Positions 11,585-25,549 of a DNA stretch of 64,000 nt are shown one piece after another. Both the position numbers and the translations under genes were made by a program. This DNA comes from Adineta vaga (taxonomy: Eukaryota > Rotifera), in contig CP075497.1 of NCBI GenBank assembly GCA_021613535.1, forward strand, positions 2,480,001 to 2,544,000. The letters are read 5' to 3'. The number at the start of each line of letters is the position of its first letter. Within the stretch, counting starts at the first letter, position 1. The notes beneath the pieces are model-generated. The model saw only the letters and a list, made by a program, of their open reading frames with translations. It made no database searches and was not told the origin of the DNA.

Positions 11585-11647
11585 GTCACTGTATTTCCTA
11601 CCTCGCTTTTGGCTCTTGTATCAGCGAGTGTAGTTAATAGCAGTGAC
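11585..11647 (+). ncRNA. Candidate pre-microRNA hairpin E
   Basis: The 5' arm 11585-11607 (GTCACTGTATTTCC..CTCGCT) pairs with the 3' arm 11623-11647 (AGCGAG..AGCAGTGAC). There are about 21 pairs with two 1-nt bulges on the 3' arm and a 2-nt internal loop; the loop is 15 nt. The arm start ACTGT and end CTCGCT match hairpins C and D, so it looks like a diverged copy. Confidence 0.58.
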
Positions 11648-11664
11648 CTGAAATGATCTGAGAA

Positions 11665-11727
11665 TTCGAACACACACTCCTATGCTAACATATAACTAGT
11701 ATTTCTCTATTCTAGCATGTGTTTGAA
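11665..11727 (+). ncRNA. Weak sixth hairpin downstream of the cluster
   Basis: ATGCTA/TAGCAT and TTCGAACAC/GTGTTTGAA pair, but an 8-nt one-sided bulge separates the two segments and the loop is 25 nt. Position fits the cluster spacing. It could be a decayed member or chance. Confidence 0.25.
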
Positions 11728-12057
11728 CATATTTATACTTGAAAAGAACTTTGAAGCTGGATAATAAATTCTATGAATATATGATTGGCATACAACGTGA
11801 CTAGATACATAGCATTTTTCATTGTTCCATCAACCATATTATAATCTAGTAATTGTTTCCTCAGTACGTGATTGCGATACTTTTGAAAATCAAAACAACT
11901 ATTAGATGAAATTGCGTGCATAACTGATTTAAATGTGAAGACAAATATCTCGAGATTATGTATATCGTAGCTGTTTCTTAGTAAACATGACAATAAAGAT
12001 TCTTCATTTTGGGAATACAACTGAATTGTATTTTCTTGACAGTTTATTGTTGTTCAT

Positions 12058-12297
12058 TTGATGAGTTCAATAATGATGTATGAACCAAAAAATAGATTTG
12101 TACTATCGAAAAATAGTTACAGACATCGAATGATATTTAATCAAACAAGTACACAAGGAATGTACGAAAATGTCGAGAGTTGGCCTGATCTTACAAGTTG
12201 TTCCAGAGATCAGCTACTCAGAGTATGTAAACAGATAGCCAGGATCACTGCTGATTTGAAAAAGAAGGAAAAACGAATAATAGATATAAATTTGTAA
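12058..12297 (+). CDS. Hypothetical small ORF or exon
   Basis: A 79-codon frame from ATG to TAA. Its second half (WPDLTSCSRDQLLRVCKQIA, then a Lys-rich helix) looks more protein-like than neighbouring shadow frames. It has no recognised domain, no signal peptide and no clear promoter. It may be a small gene, one exon of an unrecognised gene, or chance. Its end is 37 nt from the 3' end of the PTB-domain gene, tail to tail. Confidence 0.25.
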   Translation: MMSSIMMYEPKNRFVLSKNSYRHRMIFNQTSTQGMYENVESWPDLTSCSRDQLLRVCKQIARITADLKKKEKRIIDINL

Positions 12298-12334
12298 AAA
12301 ATAAGTACAAGACAACAACAATTGAAAAACAAAA

Positions 12335-14922
12335 TCAATAATATACATCGAGCATAGTATTACTATTCGGATTTATATGAATCGGTTGTAGTCTATACTC
12401 TTGGGATGGACTTGTTGCAGGTCGATTGGAATATTGAGAATGGTTAATTAAGTTTCCATTCGATGCACGTAAAATAAATTCATTCGTATTAAAATATTTG
12501 TAGGGTGGTGTTTGTTTTTTATTGATATTTGCTGATGTTGGTAATTGTTCGGGTCGTCTCTGTGGATTTTCTATTTTATGATTAGTTATTGACGATCTGT
12601 TTGTTGGATGTATCGCATAGAGAGGATGTTGTAATGGCATAGAAGTCATTCGACGTTCTATGGGTGGACTTAACATCCGATGAAGAGGAGCTTGAAGTGT
12701 CGGACTATGATTTGTTAACAGGTTAGGTTGTGAACCGATCATCGCTGGTGGTGTTGCTGCCCATAGGGGATTTGTTGGAATAGGTGCACCACTCCCATTT
12801 GCTAGACGACTTTCATAACGTGGACTGAGATGCATTCCATGTTGAGGTTCGATATGTAAGTGTGTTTCAGAACGAGTTCGATTGTCATTTGGCTTTTGAT
12901 GTTGTTGATAATGACGATGTTTATGATAATGAGTATCATTATAGTAACTGTTTAAATCATTTTTCAAAGACGAATTCTGGTAAGATGAATCATTCTGTAA
13001 TTCATAATTGTTACTACGAGTAAAGATTTTTCTACAAGTATGAACTGTAAGTATGATAAGAAAATGATAAGAAAAAGTACAAACTTGGTAATTGCTGTAA
13101 TTGGTGGTGGTCGAAAACGAAAAACAGCTGGTTTATCTGGTTGTTCGATTTCGAGTGGTTCGATATTACCATCATTATCTGTCATTATTGAACCTGTTTC
13201 ATCTTTTAAAAAGTCAAATGCTAAACTAACAGTTTCAACCTAACATAGAAACAGAAATAAATAACTATAAAATATTCGTATTTGGATTCAATAAATTTCA
13301 TACTGGATCGAGAGTTGTGTCACTTCGCTGGGATGAAAAACGTTTTCTTCCCCGATTTTCAAAATCATCATTGCTATTCGTTGATCTTCGCAGTTCATTT
13401 ATATTGGATTTTTTGTTAGGTGAAACATGATTTGTAAATGTTTGTCGTTGTGGTGTCCGTTGATTATCTGGATCAATTGGTGTATAACCAACAATGGTCG
13501 GCTAAAATATAAAAAAATCAATGAGAATTAATCTAGTCCTTTTTATTGATTCTATTTCTATAAAACTTCAGTCACCTTTGATCTAAAACATAACCCACAA
13601 CTGGCACGTAGTTTTGCAGCTAAACTCGCAGTAAAACTTGACGATATCAACTTGTCATGTTTGAAACGAACCATCGTGTCATCTGATAGAAAGAGTACGT
13701 ATAGAAATGTCCATCAGCTAATTCTCATCGCTCAGACAGAATAGAGAACAAAAAGAAATGTAAATCTTCTTATCGATGAATGATGCGATTATAATATTGT
13801 TGTTGTTGTTGTTGCTGTTGTACTATGCAGAATAAGGTATAGAGAGGGAGAGGAAGGGGAAACTATATATGTTTGTTCAACAGAAAATGTTGATAATGAT
13901 GAAAGAACAATGTCGGTGGTTACCTCAGATCAAGAAAGAGAGAAATAGTAATCATTCACTTAATTGACTTCCTTTCTTTTTTTTCTTCCTATGTCCTATC
14001 GGTGACAAGGCTTTGTTTCCTTAAATAATTCTCTTTGTTCAACACATTTAATGACTTATTGACCGATTAAAGGCAATAAAAATGAACAAAAAGAATATGG
14101 ATATTGCATGAACATTAAAGGTAAATGTTTTATTTACCTCAGTACTTTTCCATGCTTGAGCACGTTGAATATTTCCACGAACAGCATGCACTGTGTCATA
14201 ATCTTTTGGTGGAAATAGAAGAGGTTCCTGTGAATCAATTTTCTTTTGTAATTCTTGTGTAATTGATTTAACAGGATCAAGTTTTTCTGGTCGACTACTA
14301 CTACTTCCCGATGAAGATGAAAGACCAGTATTGGTTCGATTAGAATCTAAAGTTGTTGTATTGGGCGATTGTGAGTTTATTTTAGGAGGATCATCACGAT
14401 CTATAGTAAGTAAATTACAATGAAGCAATTTTTGTTCAAGTTGAACCATTTGTGAACGGTGATCTTCGATAAAGGCATATGCATGAAGACGAAGCAATAG
14501 TTTCTGAGCACTACGTGATGAATAACACCGGTAAACATGTACAAATGCAGGATAATGACGACCAGTCAATGGCGATATATAGACAACACCTAATGAGAAA
14601 AAAAAGATAATTTTTTTCAGAAATTTGTTATTACGATAAACAACCTACCAACTGTATCATGTAAAGATTTACTAATAGAAGAACCAGCAATCATTGATGC
14701 TGGTACAAAAGTCGAATAGTTTTGTTCATCTTCATAAATAATTTTTACGCCATCTCGAGATACTGATAATCTTGATTTTACAAATTCACGTTTGGGTTTC
14801 AATTGTCGAACTAAACTAATTGCTTCTCGTATTGACGATTCATTTAAAAGTAATGTTGCAGCTGTACAACCACAATAATCGACATGAAATATTTTAGGCT
14901 TGGGAAATTTATGCAAAGCCAT
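12335..14922 (-). CDS. PTB/PID-domain protein with long disordered tail
   Basis: The first exons (14922 to about 14138) encode a phosphotyrosine-binding-like fold of about 140 residues: KIFHVDYCGCTAATLLLNES, REAISLVRQLK, SRLSVSRDGVKIIYEDE, YSTFVPASMIAG, YPAFVHVYRCYSSRSAQKLL, then the C-terminal helix. This order (strand with YxG, helix, V-x-x-x-G-I/V) is the PID pattern. A 450-nt intron carrying a short TTG repeat (near 13800-13820) follows. Later exons are rich in Ser, Asn, His, Pro and Gln, with no domain, ending NTMLDVYY. PTB proteins are cytosolic adaptors binding NPxY-type tails. I cannot assign a family. One junction near 13085 is uncertain: keeping the tail open needs a GTTTGT donor and a TTGTAG acceptor. 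Confidence 0.68.
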
Positions 14923-17073
14923 TGGACAAAACTAGATATACATACATATGTCTATAAATGATAAATGGTGTAAAGATACAAATGAGAGTGAAAGAGTTTG
15001 TTCATATACTACAGTCGAAGTTTATCAAGAAAACAAAAGAAAGAAAAACACAATGAGAGATGAAGCCAATATAAAAGTTGTATTCGAATAGATTGGACCT
15101 TGAGACAACAACCATGTCGACGATTTTGTATTGACTTGAGAGAACGTGACTATTATCTTATTTACGATAAAGAGAAGAGGAAAGATAAATCTGACCTATT
15201 AATTGAGACAAATCAATACACATTTATCTATCGCCTTGGACAATTCCGTTTTCTGAGCTCTCAACACTATTCTAACCTTTCCTTTTGTCTTTCTTTCTAA
15301 ACAAATTTATGTTTCACTCCTTTTAAGATGTCAGTCAGTTGACTTTACCTACTTCTTTCTAATAAAACACGTCTATTCCAATTAATTGGTCACTGTATTG
15401 ATCATATTACGAACGACTGTTACTTATCCATATAGTCTTATTACACTCTTATAATAAGATATTGAAGTGCAAAATAAGACGCAATCGATAGACAAATAAT
15501 TACAATTTAATAAATGATGGCGATGATATATATATATATATGTATATATTTATAAATGTATGAATAATGAAAATGGCAACAACATCGAAAAGAAAAAAAA
15601 TGAATAGTTAATAGGAGTATGTGAATAAAATATTTTTCTCTGTAGTTCGAAATTTCATTCTATAATTACTAATCAGACACTTGAGAAGAAAGAGAAAGGC
15701 GGTACGAAATAATGTCGCCCACTATTTCATTTCTTTTTATATATATATATATACATATATGTGGGTGTTTAAGATTAATAAAAAAACACTGTTATATTTC
15801 ATTTTCATTTCTACTTGATATATCTTCAACTTGAATTTTGACTATTTATTCTTTGTTAAAAAGAAAACAAGATTTCTATTTTGTTGACATTCAATTACAT
15901 ACATGAAATGTCAACTAAATATAGAAGAACAACAAAATATTGATTGTATAAAAATTGCAAGTAATACTATTTCTAAGGTCATTAAATTCTTTTCAATGAA
16001 AACGAAATCAAATACTATATACATACTTCATATAAACACTATTTTATGTATTTGCCAATCATTTGCGAGGAAAAAAAGGCATCTACTATGAAAAATTAAT
16101 ACTAGCAAAAGAAAGGTAATGTATCGAGTCGGTAAATAGATAGTAAGTCTTATCAAGAAAAAGAGGGAAGGACGCCGTTCAAGTACGACAATTACATCAA
16201 ACAATGTTGTTGTTTTTACACTACAATGTTCTCATTTCAATTACATTTTCACATACTCATTGCTTTTTGTTTAACATGCAATAAGATTAAAGTTTCTAAT
16301 GAATCTATTCAATATATAATAAATCTATTTTTTACCTTTTACATCATATTTATTGTCTTGCTTACTGACATAGTAAATGTTTACATGTAACCTATTGCTT
16401 ATTTTAATCGATGTACTTTTATCGTTTCTTTAATAATTCTTTGATAGAATAACGAAGGTTGTTGTGAATGCTTACCATTTCTTTTGTAAGATGACGGCAA
16501 TGTTAGTATGTCCAATATCTTATCGAATAGTTGATGTTGTGCTTTTAGATGATATTCATCTCACGTTTTTATCTTTTAGACATCAACTCATTCTTTTCTA
16601 TTCTTTAAAATCTCAACGTAAAAAAATATTAGTTGGTTGCTCTTTTTCTTCTCATACTTCTACTTAGTATGATCATGATGTAGCGAATCTCTAAGACTGC
16701 TTCTGTCTTTTCTTGAAAGTATTCATTGATTGTAAAACGACAAAGCATGAATGTAAGAGAATGTAGTTTTATTTTATGTCATTGTATCAATATTGATAAA
16801 CATATATGTATAGAATTAATATGAAAAGAAAAGAAAGAAAGAATCCCCGAACTAAATTCTAAGTTTTGGTTTTCTTGATTTGATAAAGAGATATAATGTT
16901 AGAAGCGAAGACTGAACTTAAGAGAGATATGTCTATATACAGAGAGAGAGAGAAAAAAATAAGCCTGAGCAGCATGATGAATTAGTATACAAAACAAGGA
17001 AAATAAGATGAAAGAGAAAACGAAATAAGAAATGAAATTGCACATGAAACATAATTAACAAAATGAACACAAC
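14923..17073. other. Long intergenic stretch
   Basis: 2.1 kb upstream of the PTB gene and downstream of afadin. It is AT-rich, with TA runs near 15525-15560 and 15738-15757 and a GA run near 16940-16955. Short frames (15100-15300, 15903-16091, 16464-16667) have no domain. I see no RNA gene. The last few hundred bases probably hold the afadin 3' UTR. Confidence 0.6.
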
Positions 17074-20000
17074 TCATTCTTCTTGATCAGGTGGTTTACG
17101 AAAAAATTTTAATTTATCTCGAAATGACATTGTTTCTGTTGATACACCACTTGAATCTTCATTGTTAACATTTTCTTTATTAATACCATTCATATGACCA
17201 TTTTGTTGTTGAAAACGTTTCGTACGAAAACGTGGATCTAAATAGACTTCTTGCGCACCGATAACAGAAGGTGTATGATGATTTGATGTATCATCGTGCG
17301 TATATAAATCATCACGACGTGTCAGTTCAGCTGTTATACGTTCGACAGCATGAAGTGATGAAACAGGTATTGCAACAATACTTGATGTTGGTGATGTTTC
17401 ATGTCCAAGCGGAGGTGGTGGAGGTAAAGGTGGACTAATTAAGTGATGATCACTGAAAAGAAAGAATTCAATGTTTGAAAAAAAGATGATATTTTTGTTG
17501 GTAGAGAAAATATTACTTTGCAGTCCGCTGCATTAAGGATTGCTTAATATTATTAGCGACAGCAAAAGAAATATCTCTAGTTGGTGGTGGAGGTGGAATA
17601 GGCGGTGAAAATTGATTTTCAAAATTATCTTTCGAAATCGGAATATGACCACTTGATGATGAATGTTTCATTGAATCATTTGATAAAGGTGGTGAATCAG
17701 GTATACGCTAGAAGAAAAAACAACAGAGATTATTTAAAGTTTCTTTTTTTTTGAGTTTTGATTGTCTTACAATATGTTTGGATAATCGAGCTTGTTCTTT
17801 CTTAGCTTCAATTGATCGATCTTCTTCTGACATTCGACGCATTTGTAAATCACGTATATCACGATCAGTACGATCCTTTAAAAATGAAAATTTTCATTCA
17901 CGAATAATTTCATTATGATATCATACTCGATCTTTACGTAAACGTGCATCAAGATCAGCTTCACGTTTTGCTTGTAAACGATTAACATGTGCTCGTTCAA
18001 CTTGTCGATCGTGTTCGTACTGTTCCAAACGACGTTTCAATCTATATAAATACCAAGAAGAGAAATAACTATCAACTGAAAGGTATGTGTTTTCCTTTAC
18101 TTTTCATCAAATTCATTCATATCATCAGTTGAATTTGGTGAGGGTGATATTGTTGAAATCTATAAAGGAAAAACTATGGATAAGAAAGATTTATTTTTGT
18201 TTATGGAATCTTACAGGAATTATATTGATACGTTCTTCTTCATTTTCATTTCCATTTGTGTGAAAATTGAATTCTTCAACACGTCGATCAAATTCATGTT
18301 CCAATTGTAAATTACTAGAAAAAAAAAACTTTAGATAAAAGACAACGTTTAGTTTGGAAAAACATACCTTAATTCTTTCTCTTCGATATCATTACGCTCA
18401 GGACGATTTGATAAATCATTGATACGTTTTAAACGAAATTCACTAATATTATTCTGACGACTATTTGCTAATTTCGGTGCTTCCGGTTGTGGTGTACGTG
18501 GCTTTCTGAAAACAAAGATTTCATAGGTAATGTCGATTTATTTCCTTCAAGGAAAATATATGTGTAACTCACCGCACAGGCGGAGCTAAATGATCTGACG
18601 ATGAGGATAAACTTGCTTTTGATAATCGATGAGTTAGATCATTATCATTTGTCTAAAGAAAATACGATGAAAAATGTTTTAAAGAGAATTCGAAATAAAA
18701 TTTGACTAACTGTATTCGTGTGCTTGATTAATGCAAGAGCACTAATCATTGGTTTAGGTAATGGTTTTGGTGCTATTGTTGGTCCAATAGCTGATTGAGT
18801 ATGATTTATAGGTTTTATATGATGATTACCATTCGTATAACCGTTTTGAGTTGGAGGAATATCTTCTCGAAAGATTAAAGGTGGTGCTGTAGATAAATTT
18901 CGATCACCGAATGATTGTCGTTCACTAGCTGAACGAATGAAATTCGTTGGTTGAAGATCATCTTCATCCTCTTCGATCTCTTCCTCCTCTTCTTCTTCTT
19001 CTTCTCCTCCACCATGACCATTATGATGTTGATGATGATGATGATGATGATGATGATAATGTTCATTTCCATTGACATGATGATTATCATGATCATATGT
19101 TCGTTTAGGAATTTCAAATGTTTGATTTCGGTTATTATTTATGGGTGGATATTGATTTTGATTTGAATGAAAAAGATTTGGATTTGATTGATGTTGTTGA
19201 GTTGAAAGATAATTATGTAATAGATCATGATTATTTTCTTCTTCAGCTAACAATTGTGCTGAACGTGCTGGTTGAATTAAACGAAGGGGATTTTCATTTT
19301 GAACAAGGCGTTGTTGTTGATGAAACGAAGGTGGTTGTTGTTGTTGTGAATTTGTGTTATTAATCGGAACACTTTTCGCATTATAAACGAATTCGTATGA
19401 TGATGAAGTAACAGGTAATTGCGAACGTGAGGCCGGTCGAGGTTGACTTATGATTGTTGGTGGCATTTGAGGAGGAAGAGGATGATGATGTTGTTGTTGT
19501 TGTTGTTGCTGCTGCTGCTGGTGATGATGATGAGGTGGATGAGCTAATGTAGCAAAATGATTTTGATGATGAGGATGATGTTGTTGACCATTGCTATGAG
19601 TTAATAATCGTTCGTGACTACCAGCAGATTTTAAGGGAACTGTTGAAGATGATATTGGAAGATGCGGATGTGATAATAATGATGGATTTGATATTGAAGG
19701 AAAATGAGCAAGTTGTTGTTGTTGTTGCTGATGATGGACATGATGATGATTTTCAGATGGTTTAGTAAGTAAAGCAGAGAGACCTTGAGATTGGCAGCAT
19801 CTTTAAGAACTTGTAATGTAACCATTGGTCCACATTGTTTCAATGCTTCTGCCGCTCTAAATAAAGCAAATTCATCATGAAAAACAATGCGATTTTTTCG
19901 ATTTAAATTCTCTTCTTACTGTTCTTGTGTAATATCAATGAGACTTATTTTATCTACACAAAGTATTTGATCACCAGCTTGAAGACGTCCATCATCTTCC

Positions 20001-23000
20001 GCTGCCCCACCTGGTACAATAGCTTTGATATAAATCCCTTGAAATTGTTGTGATTCACCCTGAAAAGAAATCAAACATTATTCATTCACCCATTATATCC
20101 GTCATCTTACTTTTGCTGCAACAATACTTAAACCAAGACTATTGCCTTTTTTACTCAATGTAACCGTTTCAACGCTATGACTTCCATCACTACTATTACT
20201 AAGTCCATTTTCCATCTAAATCAAATTCATACACATGATTAAAAGAAAAAATCGTAAAATTCTTCAATTACATTTGATGCTTGCATAAATTCCGTCCACA
20301 TTCCTAAACTATGAGGATTGGTAAATAATCGACATAATGACGAACGGCTCATTGGTTCAATAAATTCAAACAATTGTTGTGGTATACTACGTAAATTTTC
20401 ACATGTATAACCATCTTCCGGTAATAGAAATGGTAAATTTAATTCTGGTTCTTCAGCTAATTGAACAAGTACACCTTCACGACGTAAATTTTCATCAACA
20501 TGTTTATAAGTAGCAGCAAGAAGACTAAAGAAAAGAAAAAAAAATCAACAATGATATTCTTCATTAGTATTGATTACATAAAAGAAGAAATGATTGAAAA
20601 CAAGTCATTAACATCATGCTCAAACGAAGATTAAAGAACTATCAGTATCGATGAAAGATATCATCAATCAATCAATATTTCATCATCCATCCTTGATTCT
20701 TTTCTTTGCTTCATATACACAATATTCAATTATAAGTTATGAACGGATTCTCCATGAATGAGAACAATGACATGTGTATTTTTATACAGATGAGAATAAC
20801 GACAAAGAATAGTTTCTAGCCAATCATCTTGGAAAAAGTTACACGCTCATGTTGAAAGCTTTACTCAACAAACAAGAATCTTTTTTCAGATAACAATCTT
20901 CTATCGTTTACTAAATGAATAATCTAAGACTAGATATAGAAGAAAGCTCCTTTACATTCAATACTAATCCTATCGATCATCTTTTTCTTATGAACGAATA
21001 GTCTTCTGCATATTAAACAAGTAACCTAACCCGATATTTTCATCTTATTCAAACAAAGAAAACCTTAGTCGAATTTCATATTTCTTTTGTTATGATAAAT
21101 ATTCTTTCATCATCAATTGACTTACGCTTGACTAAATGTTGATGAAATTGGTGCTTCATTTCGATTCAAAACATAATTATTCAATATTTGTTTGACTTGT
21201 ATTGAATTGAGTTTGAAATTATTTATCGATATCAATTGTTGAACATCATGTGTATCACGTTTATTATTTTGTAATAATAAACAGATTTGATTCACTTTTG
21301 TTAAATGACAATCCGATGCTAATTCTAAACCTTGTCGTTGTGCCCAATCACTGATTGATTTCAAACGTACAGATAATTTTTCACCCCAAAAATGTGAACA
21401 TAATTTCAATTCCGGACAACAAACCATTCGATTAAATAACCATGTATTTATATAATGAAATATTTGAGAAAACATTTGAATAGTTAACGCTGCATTCACA
21501 CGACATTTACGTAATAAATCCATAATTGATGAGAGTGTCGCAAGTATATCACCTAAAGTTGCCTGATGATAATTATCTGTATTCATATCTAATGTTACCC
21601 AACGTGCATCAGATAGTTTAACATTCGTCGAACTATTTTCGTCTAGAGAAAACAAGAAACGGATTTTTATTGAAGAAATTTCAATAATCAACTTTTCTTC
21701 TTACCAAAGGCAATGTAGACATCATGTTCAACATCATCTTGTGGATTGGTAAATGAAATTAAGTATTTGTCTAATTCATTTTGAACAAGATGAGTTAAAT
21801 AACGAAATAATCGTTGGACACATTCAGCTAAACGATCTTGAACATCATGAGAGATTTTTGAAATATCACGATCTTGTTTGATGAAATAAAGTAATTCAGA
21901 TGTATTAGCAATCCAATAAGCTAAGTAACCACCATGTTCATGACATTCCTTTTGTTAATGAAACAAAAACATCAGTTAATTGAAGAGAGAAACATGAAGT
22001 TGTGAAATATTCATACTTCAATTTTTTTACTTATCATATCTTCGATACGATAAAGTAATGAAATTATATTTTCTTGTTTTTGTACTAATGGAAAATTTGG
22101 TTTTCCATATGGCGAAAGACGATGTCGTAATGTCATGTAGATAGCATAGACAGGTGAGAGACGAAATTGAATGTTATTTAATGGATAATTTTCAAAAACT
22201 GCATGAAGAAATCGATTTTCCGCTAGAAAAAGAAAAAAAATTTATTTTGAAAAAACAGAAGTTTTTGTTCGTAATGTTTGACATGTGACCCATTTACATC
22301 AACATGAGTAGGAAGGATATTAATCTCCTGTAATATTATATTCTTATTTTCATTAATCAAAATCTGTTATTTATACAGACAAAATTCTATCCAAATGTTT
22401 TGGCACTTATGATCTCGCGTTAGATATATTGTTCGTTATCTTTCGTTAAAAATTCAATTAATTATGATTTAATTTCATAATAAATCAAGTAGAACTTTCG
22501 TACGATAATTATTAATGTCGATTAAACAACTGTGCTATGTCTCTATCCCTTGAGATGTTGACTTATGTTTTGATTACTCGTCTACATTTGTTCCAGATTG
22601 ACGCATCTGTCCAAAACAAACGATATCTGGAAGTATTTCGCGATTATCTCAACCAGCTGATAACATAGTTAATTGTGTTGACTTTTCGCCTCTAATGATT
22701 ATTTTTAGTTAAAGAAAATCGTCTTACTTTCAGTCGGAACTTCTAGTAAACCCGGAAGAACATCAATCATTGTTCTAAAAAAAGATAAATAGACAAAAAT
22801 CAAGGACAAGGTCAGAAGTGTCGTGGTTTTTTACCCAGGATCAACATTTTGATTGGATTTCTTTGTTTGTAAATCTTTTGGTGGTCGAATTTGTAATGTA
22901 TTTGATTCGACTTGATTCAGTTTTTTTGTTCCAGCCATTGGCAATGTCGATAGAGAACCATGTGTTACTGATTTGTCACCATTTAATTGTACTTTGGGTT

Positions 23001-25549
23001 TGACTGTTGTTTTATTAACAAATTGTGGGTCACAATAACGAAATGTGGAATTTCGTCCAAAACAAACCATTGAACCATGCTGAAGAACGAACGGTGTTGA
23101 AACAAGTTTGCCATTTAACCAAACTTCACCACGAGGTGTTAGAGTAACAATACCATTTTGATTATGAATCGTACAATGATCACGATCAATTCCCACACCA
23201 TCAATCTGAAATAATTCTCTTATATTCATTCATCAGAAAACGAAATGCAATTTATTTACATAGAAATATTGTTTTCCAACACCAGCTTTTGCATCACGAC
23301 CAACATATGTTGTATTTGGATGAATTTTAAAAACACGGGGTGTAGGAAGATCAGTTCCATCTACAAAAAACAATCTTCATTTCCTTACACATAAGCACAA
23401 ATCTTACCATTTTTAACTTCGACAAACATCGACAAATGATCATTTATAGTTCGATCTTGAATTGATGGTGTTGGAACTGAATCCATTGCGGATTCTTGTG
23501 CTCGAAGTCGTTTACGAATTTCAATATATTCCGGTGGACATTTCACAACTTTAAACATAATTGAACCTGCAAAATATCAATTTGCATTAATCACCTGATG
23601 ATTTTTTTTGTTTTCTAATAGACAAACCTTCATTTTTCTGTGCATGATTTAAACAAATACTTAATGGACATTCTTTGTCATGAAGAATAACTTCTTTGAT
23701 GATCTTATTATCCATTTGATCACGTGGTGGAATAACAATCTTTAATAAGAAAAAACAAATACTCAAAACATTTTCAAGAAAAAAAAACTATTTTCATACT
23801 TGAAGAAGACAGTAGTTTTGAGGGTCTTCATGTTTTAATCCATATTTTTCAAGCATTTCTTTTACTACCCATTCAGCTGTATCTTTTATTGATAAAAGAA
23901 ATGTTTTGTATGGAATCGATGGATTTAATGCATCACCAAATACTTTCATTGTGCCACCTTGAAGGAGAAGAAAAAACAGATTTCAAACGATTGATTTGAG
24001 AATAAAATTACCTCCTTCTTTGGTGCTGATTTTAATAAACTTTTGTTTCAAACGATCTTGTTGAATCTTTTTCACCATTTCAGGATTTGATAATGAACGA
24101 GTAAATTTATTTGTTTCAGGAACCGATTTATATAATGATTCACCGATTGCTGTGGGTGTTACTATTGATGATTGATTATCATTTTCATCAATACCATTTT
24201 TCTATAAAGACAAACAATGTAAAAAGTCGTCAAAAAAAGAAAACTTGTTTTTTTTCTTTCATCGTTCTTTTTTTTTTTACTGATTTTGATACCTATTGAA
24301 TTGAATATGTATATATTTATACATCCACTGAAGGTGTCTGCACGTTAAATAAATAGAGAGAGAAAGAGTATCGATATGATTTTTTTTCTTATTCAAGGTG
24401 AAGTATTACACTTTTCTTGATTTAATAAGCTTTAAATTTCTCATTTCGTTCGACGATTGCCTAGGAAGACTTTGAACTAATGTTTAGTCAAGCATTAGAA
24501 AGGTCAATTCCTAACTTCGATCATTAATGGACTACTACACTTGCATATAGTTACTTAGATCATTACGGAGGAAAAAGCCCGTTCATATTTATGTAAATCA
24601 TTCAATATACTTTCGGACTATGGTTTCGTATGGTCATATGTAAAGAGTGATTTCAATAGATTCGATAATACGTGAGTATCTCTACATAGAATAGTTAATT
24701 AAATAGCGAGATGATTTCTAATCAAAATATTAGAACTGAACAATTCACAACACCCAGAAAAAAAAGACGAAATAAGCAATAAGCGTACATTAAAAGCAGA
24801 GCATTATGATTACCGATAAACTCTCGTCGAAAGAAAATCCTATTATGAAAAGAGAGACATGCAATGTACTATGCAAATGAAATATTCTTATCAATTCAAT
24901 TAAAACTAAAAGAGAAAAAATGGATTTTAACATACTTTATCTTGCTTTTTCTTTTTCTTTGATTCCCGTTTTGATGATCGTCGTTCTTTAAAACTTCCAC
25001 CAATTGGTTTTGTTAACTAATAATATCACCAAAAAAAAATTGTTTTAAAATAACCTCTTTTTCTTTTTATCAATACGAACTTTAGGTAATTTCGCATTTT
25101 GTAAAACAAATCGACCTTCTCGCTGATCTTTACCCCAATAAAGTTGAACCCATAATGGTCGTTCATCCATTTCTAGTTTTCTTCCATCTAAATTATTACC
25201 CGTACATTTCTTCGTTTCATCCCCTTTCGAAAAAAAGAACGAACAAACCTCCATTTGGATGAACTTCATAAATACAATAATCTTTTTCATTTGGTAATGT
25301 TTTCATATCCGGTCTTAGTTTTTCCATAAGAACACGGATAACATCTAATGTATTTGCTGTACTTGCTACACGTATACATTTTGTTGTTACTTTATCTTCT
25401 GCATCTTGAAAATAGAATCTCATAACTCCATAGAAATCGAGAACTTCATTAGGTTCGCTGATTTTAAATAAATCCAAACGAGTCGAATTCCATTCATTAA
25501 TAAGATTGAGTATTTCCGAACGATCTTTCGGCAATCCGTTCATGGTCAT
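17074..25549 (-). CDS. AFDN: Afadin (Canoe), actin-linked adherens-junction scaffold
   Basis: About 8.5 kb with many exons. The start at 25549 ([20 protein letters not shown]) lies where afadins begin. RA1 follows ([40 protein letters not shown]; its second half [20 protein letters not shown] is reached by splicing near 25190-25250). Then come a Lys-rich linker, RA2 (23.8-24.0 kb), FHA ([20 protein letters not shown], near 23170), the DIL/Dilute domain (21.1-22.2 kb), and PDZ ([28 protein letters not shown], near 20000-20160). A Gln/His/Pro-rich region, a charged coiled coil (17.7-18.5 kb) and the tail [11 protein letters not shown] complete it. Afadin binds Ras/Rap1, nectin tails and F-actin. 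Domain order matches the family fully. Larger introns (22240-22725, 20530-21120, 24205-24940) hold nothing recognisable. Confidence 0.95.
19028..19058 (-). repeat. Poly-His coding trinucleotide run in afadin
   Basis: A GAT-phase run on the plus strand reads as CAT/CAC codons on the coding strand, giving a long His run beside an acidic Glu run. Confidence 0.8.
19489..19522 (-). repeat. Poly-Gln coding trinucleotide run in afadin
   Basis: TTG/CTG units on the plus strand give CAA/CAG codons on the coding strand: about 11 Gln followed by His. It is likely length-variable. Confidence 0.8.

Noticed and set aside
11733-12020. 95-codon minus-strand frame beside the hairpin cluster
   Set aside because: No domain, no good start context and no splice support; AT-rich open frame of a length expected by chance.
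15520-15760. TA-rich palindromes that could form hairpins
   Set aside because: Simple TA repeats pair trivially; no bulged, compensated stems like those at 11.1-11.65 kb.
18875-19363. Several open frames on both strands rich in Met/Ile or Val
   Set aside because: Shadows of the afadin poly-His/poly-Gln coding region read in other frames.
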